Assembly: GCA_025352405.1 (NCBI GenBank)
Contig: JANXTM010000043.1
Span: forward strand, 1 to 33,533
From: Polaromonas sp.
Lineage (GTDB): Bacteria; Pseudomonadota; Gammaproteobacteria; Burkholderiales; Burkholderiaceae_C
Direction: 5' to 3'
DNA: 33,533 bases
Below are positions 32,567-33,533 of this stretch, one piece after another. The notes under the pieces were generated by a model that made no database searches, was not told the DNA's origin, and saw only the letters and a list, made by a program, of their open reading frames with translations. How positions within the stretch are numbered: position 1 is the first letter of the stretch; every line of letters starts with the position of its first letter. Both the position numbers and the translations under genes were made by a program.

Positions 32567-33533
32567 ATGTCTCGTCGCGCTACCAAAATCGTTGCTACCC
32601 TTGGCCCTGCATCAAGCGATCCAGTGCTGCTGGAAAAAATGATTCGCGCGGGCGTGAACGTGGTTCGGCTGAACTTTAGCCACGGTAAGGCCCAGGACCA
32701 TATCAACCTTGCAGCGATCGTGCGTGAAGTAGCCCAGCGCGCCGGGGTTGAGGTGGCCATCATGGCCGACTTGCAAGGCCCGAAAATACGTGTCGGCAAG
32801 TTTGCCGAAGGCAAGGTTCTTTTGGTGCCGGGTGAAAAATTTGTGCTTGATGCATCACGCACCGAACCGGGCGACATCAAGGGTGTGGGGCTAGACTACA
32901 AAGAGCTGCCGCGTGATGTCAGGTCGGGTGATGTGCTGCTGCTCAATGACGGCCTGATCGTGCTGACGGTAGATGCCGTTCTCGGCGAAGAAGTCATCAC
33001 CACCGTCAAGCTTGGCGGTGAGCTGTCCAACAACAAGGGCATCAACAAACAGGGCGGCGGGCTGACGGCCCCGGCCCTGACCGCCAAGGACATGGAAGAC
33101 ATCAAGACCGCGATGGGTTTTCAGGCGGACTACGAGGCGGTCAGCTTCCCGAAGAACGCGGGCGACATGAACATGGCCCGCTTGCTGTGCGACGCGGCGG
33201 CAGCGCCTTTCAAGCACAAGCCCGCGCTGATTGCCAAGATCGAACGTGCCGAGGCGATTCCTGTCTTGCAGGAAATCCTGGACGCATCGGACGGCATTAT
33301 GGTCGCTCGTGGCGATCTAGCGGTCGAGGTCGGCAATGCCGCCGTGCCGGCACTACAAAAACGCATGATCAAGATGGCGCGCGCCTCCAACAAGCTGGCA
33401 ATCACCGCGACCCAGATGATGGAATCGATGATTTTCAATGCGATACCGACCCGCGCCGAAGTTTCCGACGTGGCCAATGCGGTATTGGACGGCACCGACG
33501 CCGTCATGACCTCGGCCGAAACCGCCACCGGCC
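32567..33533 (+). CDS. pyk: Pyruvate kinase, N-terminal part
   Basis: The gene runs off the right edge after 322 codons. It converts phosphoenolpyruvate and ADP to pyruvate and ATP. Visible motifs are [50 protein letters not shown], the active-site strand [13 protein letters not shown] (catalytic Lys), [47 protein letters not shown] and SAETATG. The GDLAVEVG and [11 protein letters not shown] wording is nearer E. coli PykA than PykF. The start ATG is preceded by GGAGAG. The C-terminal regulatory domain is outside the window. Confidence 0.96.
   Translation, partial: MSRRATKIVATLGPASSDPVLLEKMIRAGVNVVRLNFSHGKAQDHINLAAIVREVAQRAGVEVAIMADLQGPKIRVGKFAEGKVLLVPGEKFVLDASRTEPGDIKGVGLDYKELPRDVRSGDVLLLNDGLIVLTVDAVLGEEVITTVKLGGELSNNKGINKQGGGLTAPALTAKDMEDIKTAMGFQADYEAVSFPKNAGDMNMARLLCDAAAAPFKHKPALIAKIERAEAIPVLQEILDASDGIMVARGDLAVEVGNAAVPALQKRMIKMARASNKLAITATQMMESMIFNAIPTRAEVSDVANAVLDGTDAVMTSAETATG

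Overview
The window looks like a stretch of chromosome from a Burkholderiales betaproteobacterium, most like Comamonadaceae (Polaromonas/Rhodoferax type). This rests on protein style, on synteny (yajC-secD-secF; smg-dprA-LysM divergent from def-fmt; pgk followed by pyk) and on two families of short intergenic repeats. It is inference from reading, with no database search. Both ends cut a gene: a nitrilase-family amidohydrolase on the left and pyruvate kinase on the right.

Layout. (1) 1-5098: the amidohydrolase end, a PAS sensor kinase with its FixJ/LuxR-type regulator, the lytic transglycosylase MltA, a 43-aa membrane ORF whose start codon overlaps the mltA start on the opposite strand, and an MliC-like lipoprotein. 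(2) 5243-10560: a phosphate-scavenging island on the minus strand. It holds a Tat-exported PhoX phosphatase and, separately, a small secreted protein followed by a PhoA-superfamily phosphatase. Both transcription units are preceded by 11-bp-periodic GTCAC-type repeats that look like Pho boxes. (3) 10789-14310: an arsenic island. arsH-arsC (glutaredoxin fold) diverge from arsR-arsC (LMW phosphatase fold)-arsB, with a palindromic candidate ArsR operator between overlapping promoters. (4) 14371-18558: an Lrp/AsnC regulator divergent from a fused indolepyruvate ferredoxin oxidoreductase. (5) 18746-24590: yajC-secD-secF and a large DUF1631 protein. (6) 24799-30570: smg, dprA and a LysM protein on the minus strand, facing def-fmt-azlC-azlD on the plus strand. 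(7) 30921-33533: pgk and the start of pyk.

Most genes are housekeeping or well-known accessory functions. The more unusual material is between or across genes: a dispersed hairpin repeat (four copies plus a probable in-frame trace inside dprA), a second GC-rich repeat family, the tiny membrane ORF opposite mltA, the uncharacterised secreted protein of the Pho unit, and an unexplained 370-base stretch between pgk and pyk. I found no CRISPR array, tRNA, rRNA, transposase or clear phage gene. No wholly new multi-gene system is evident.
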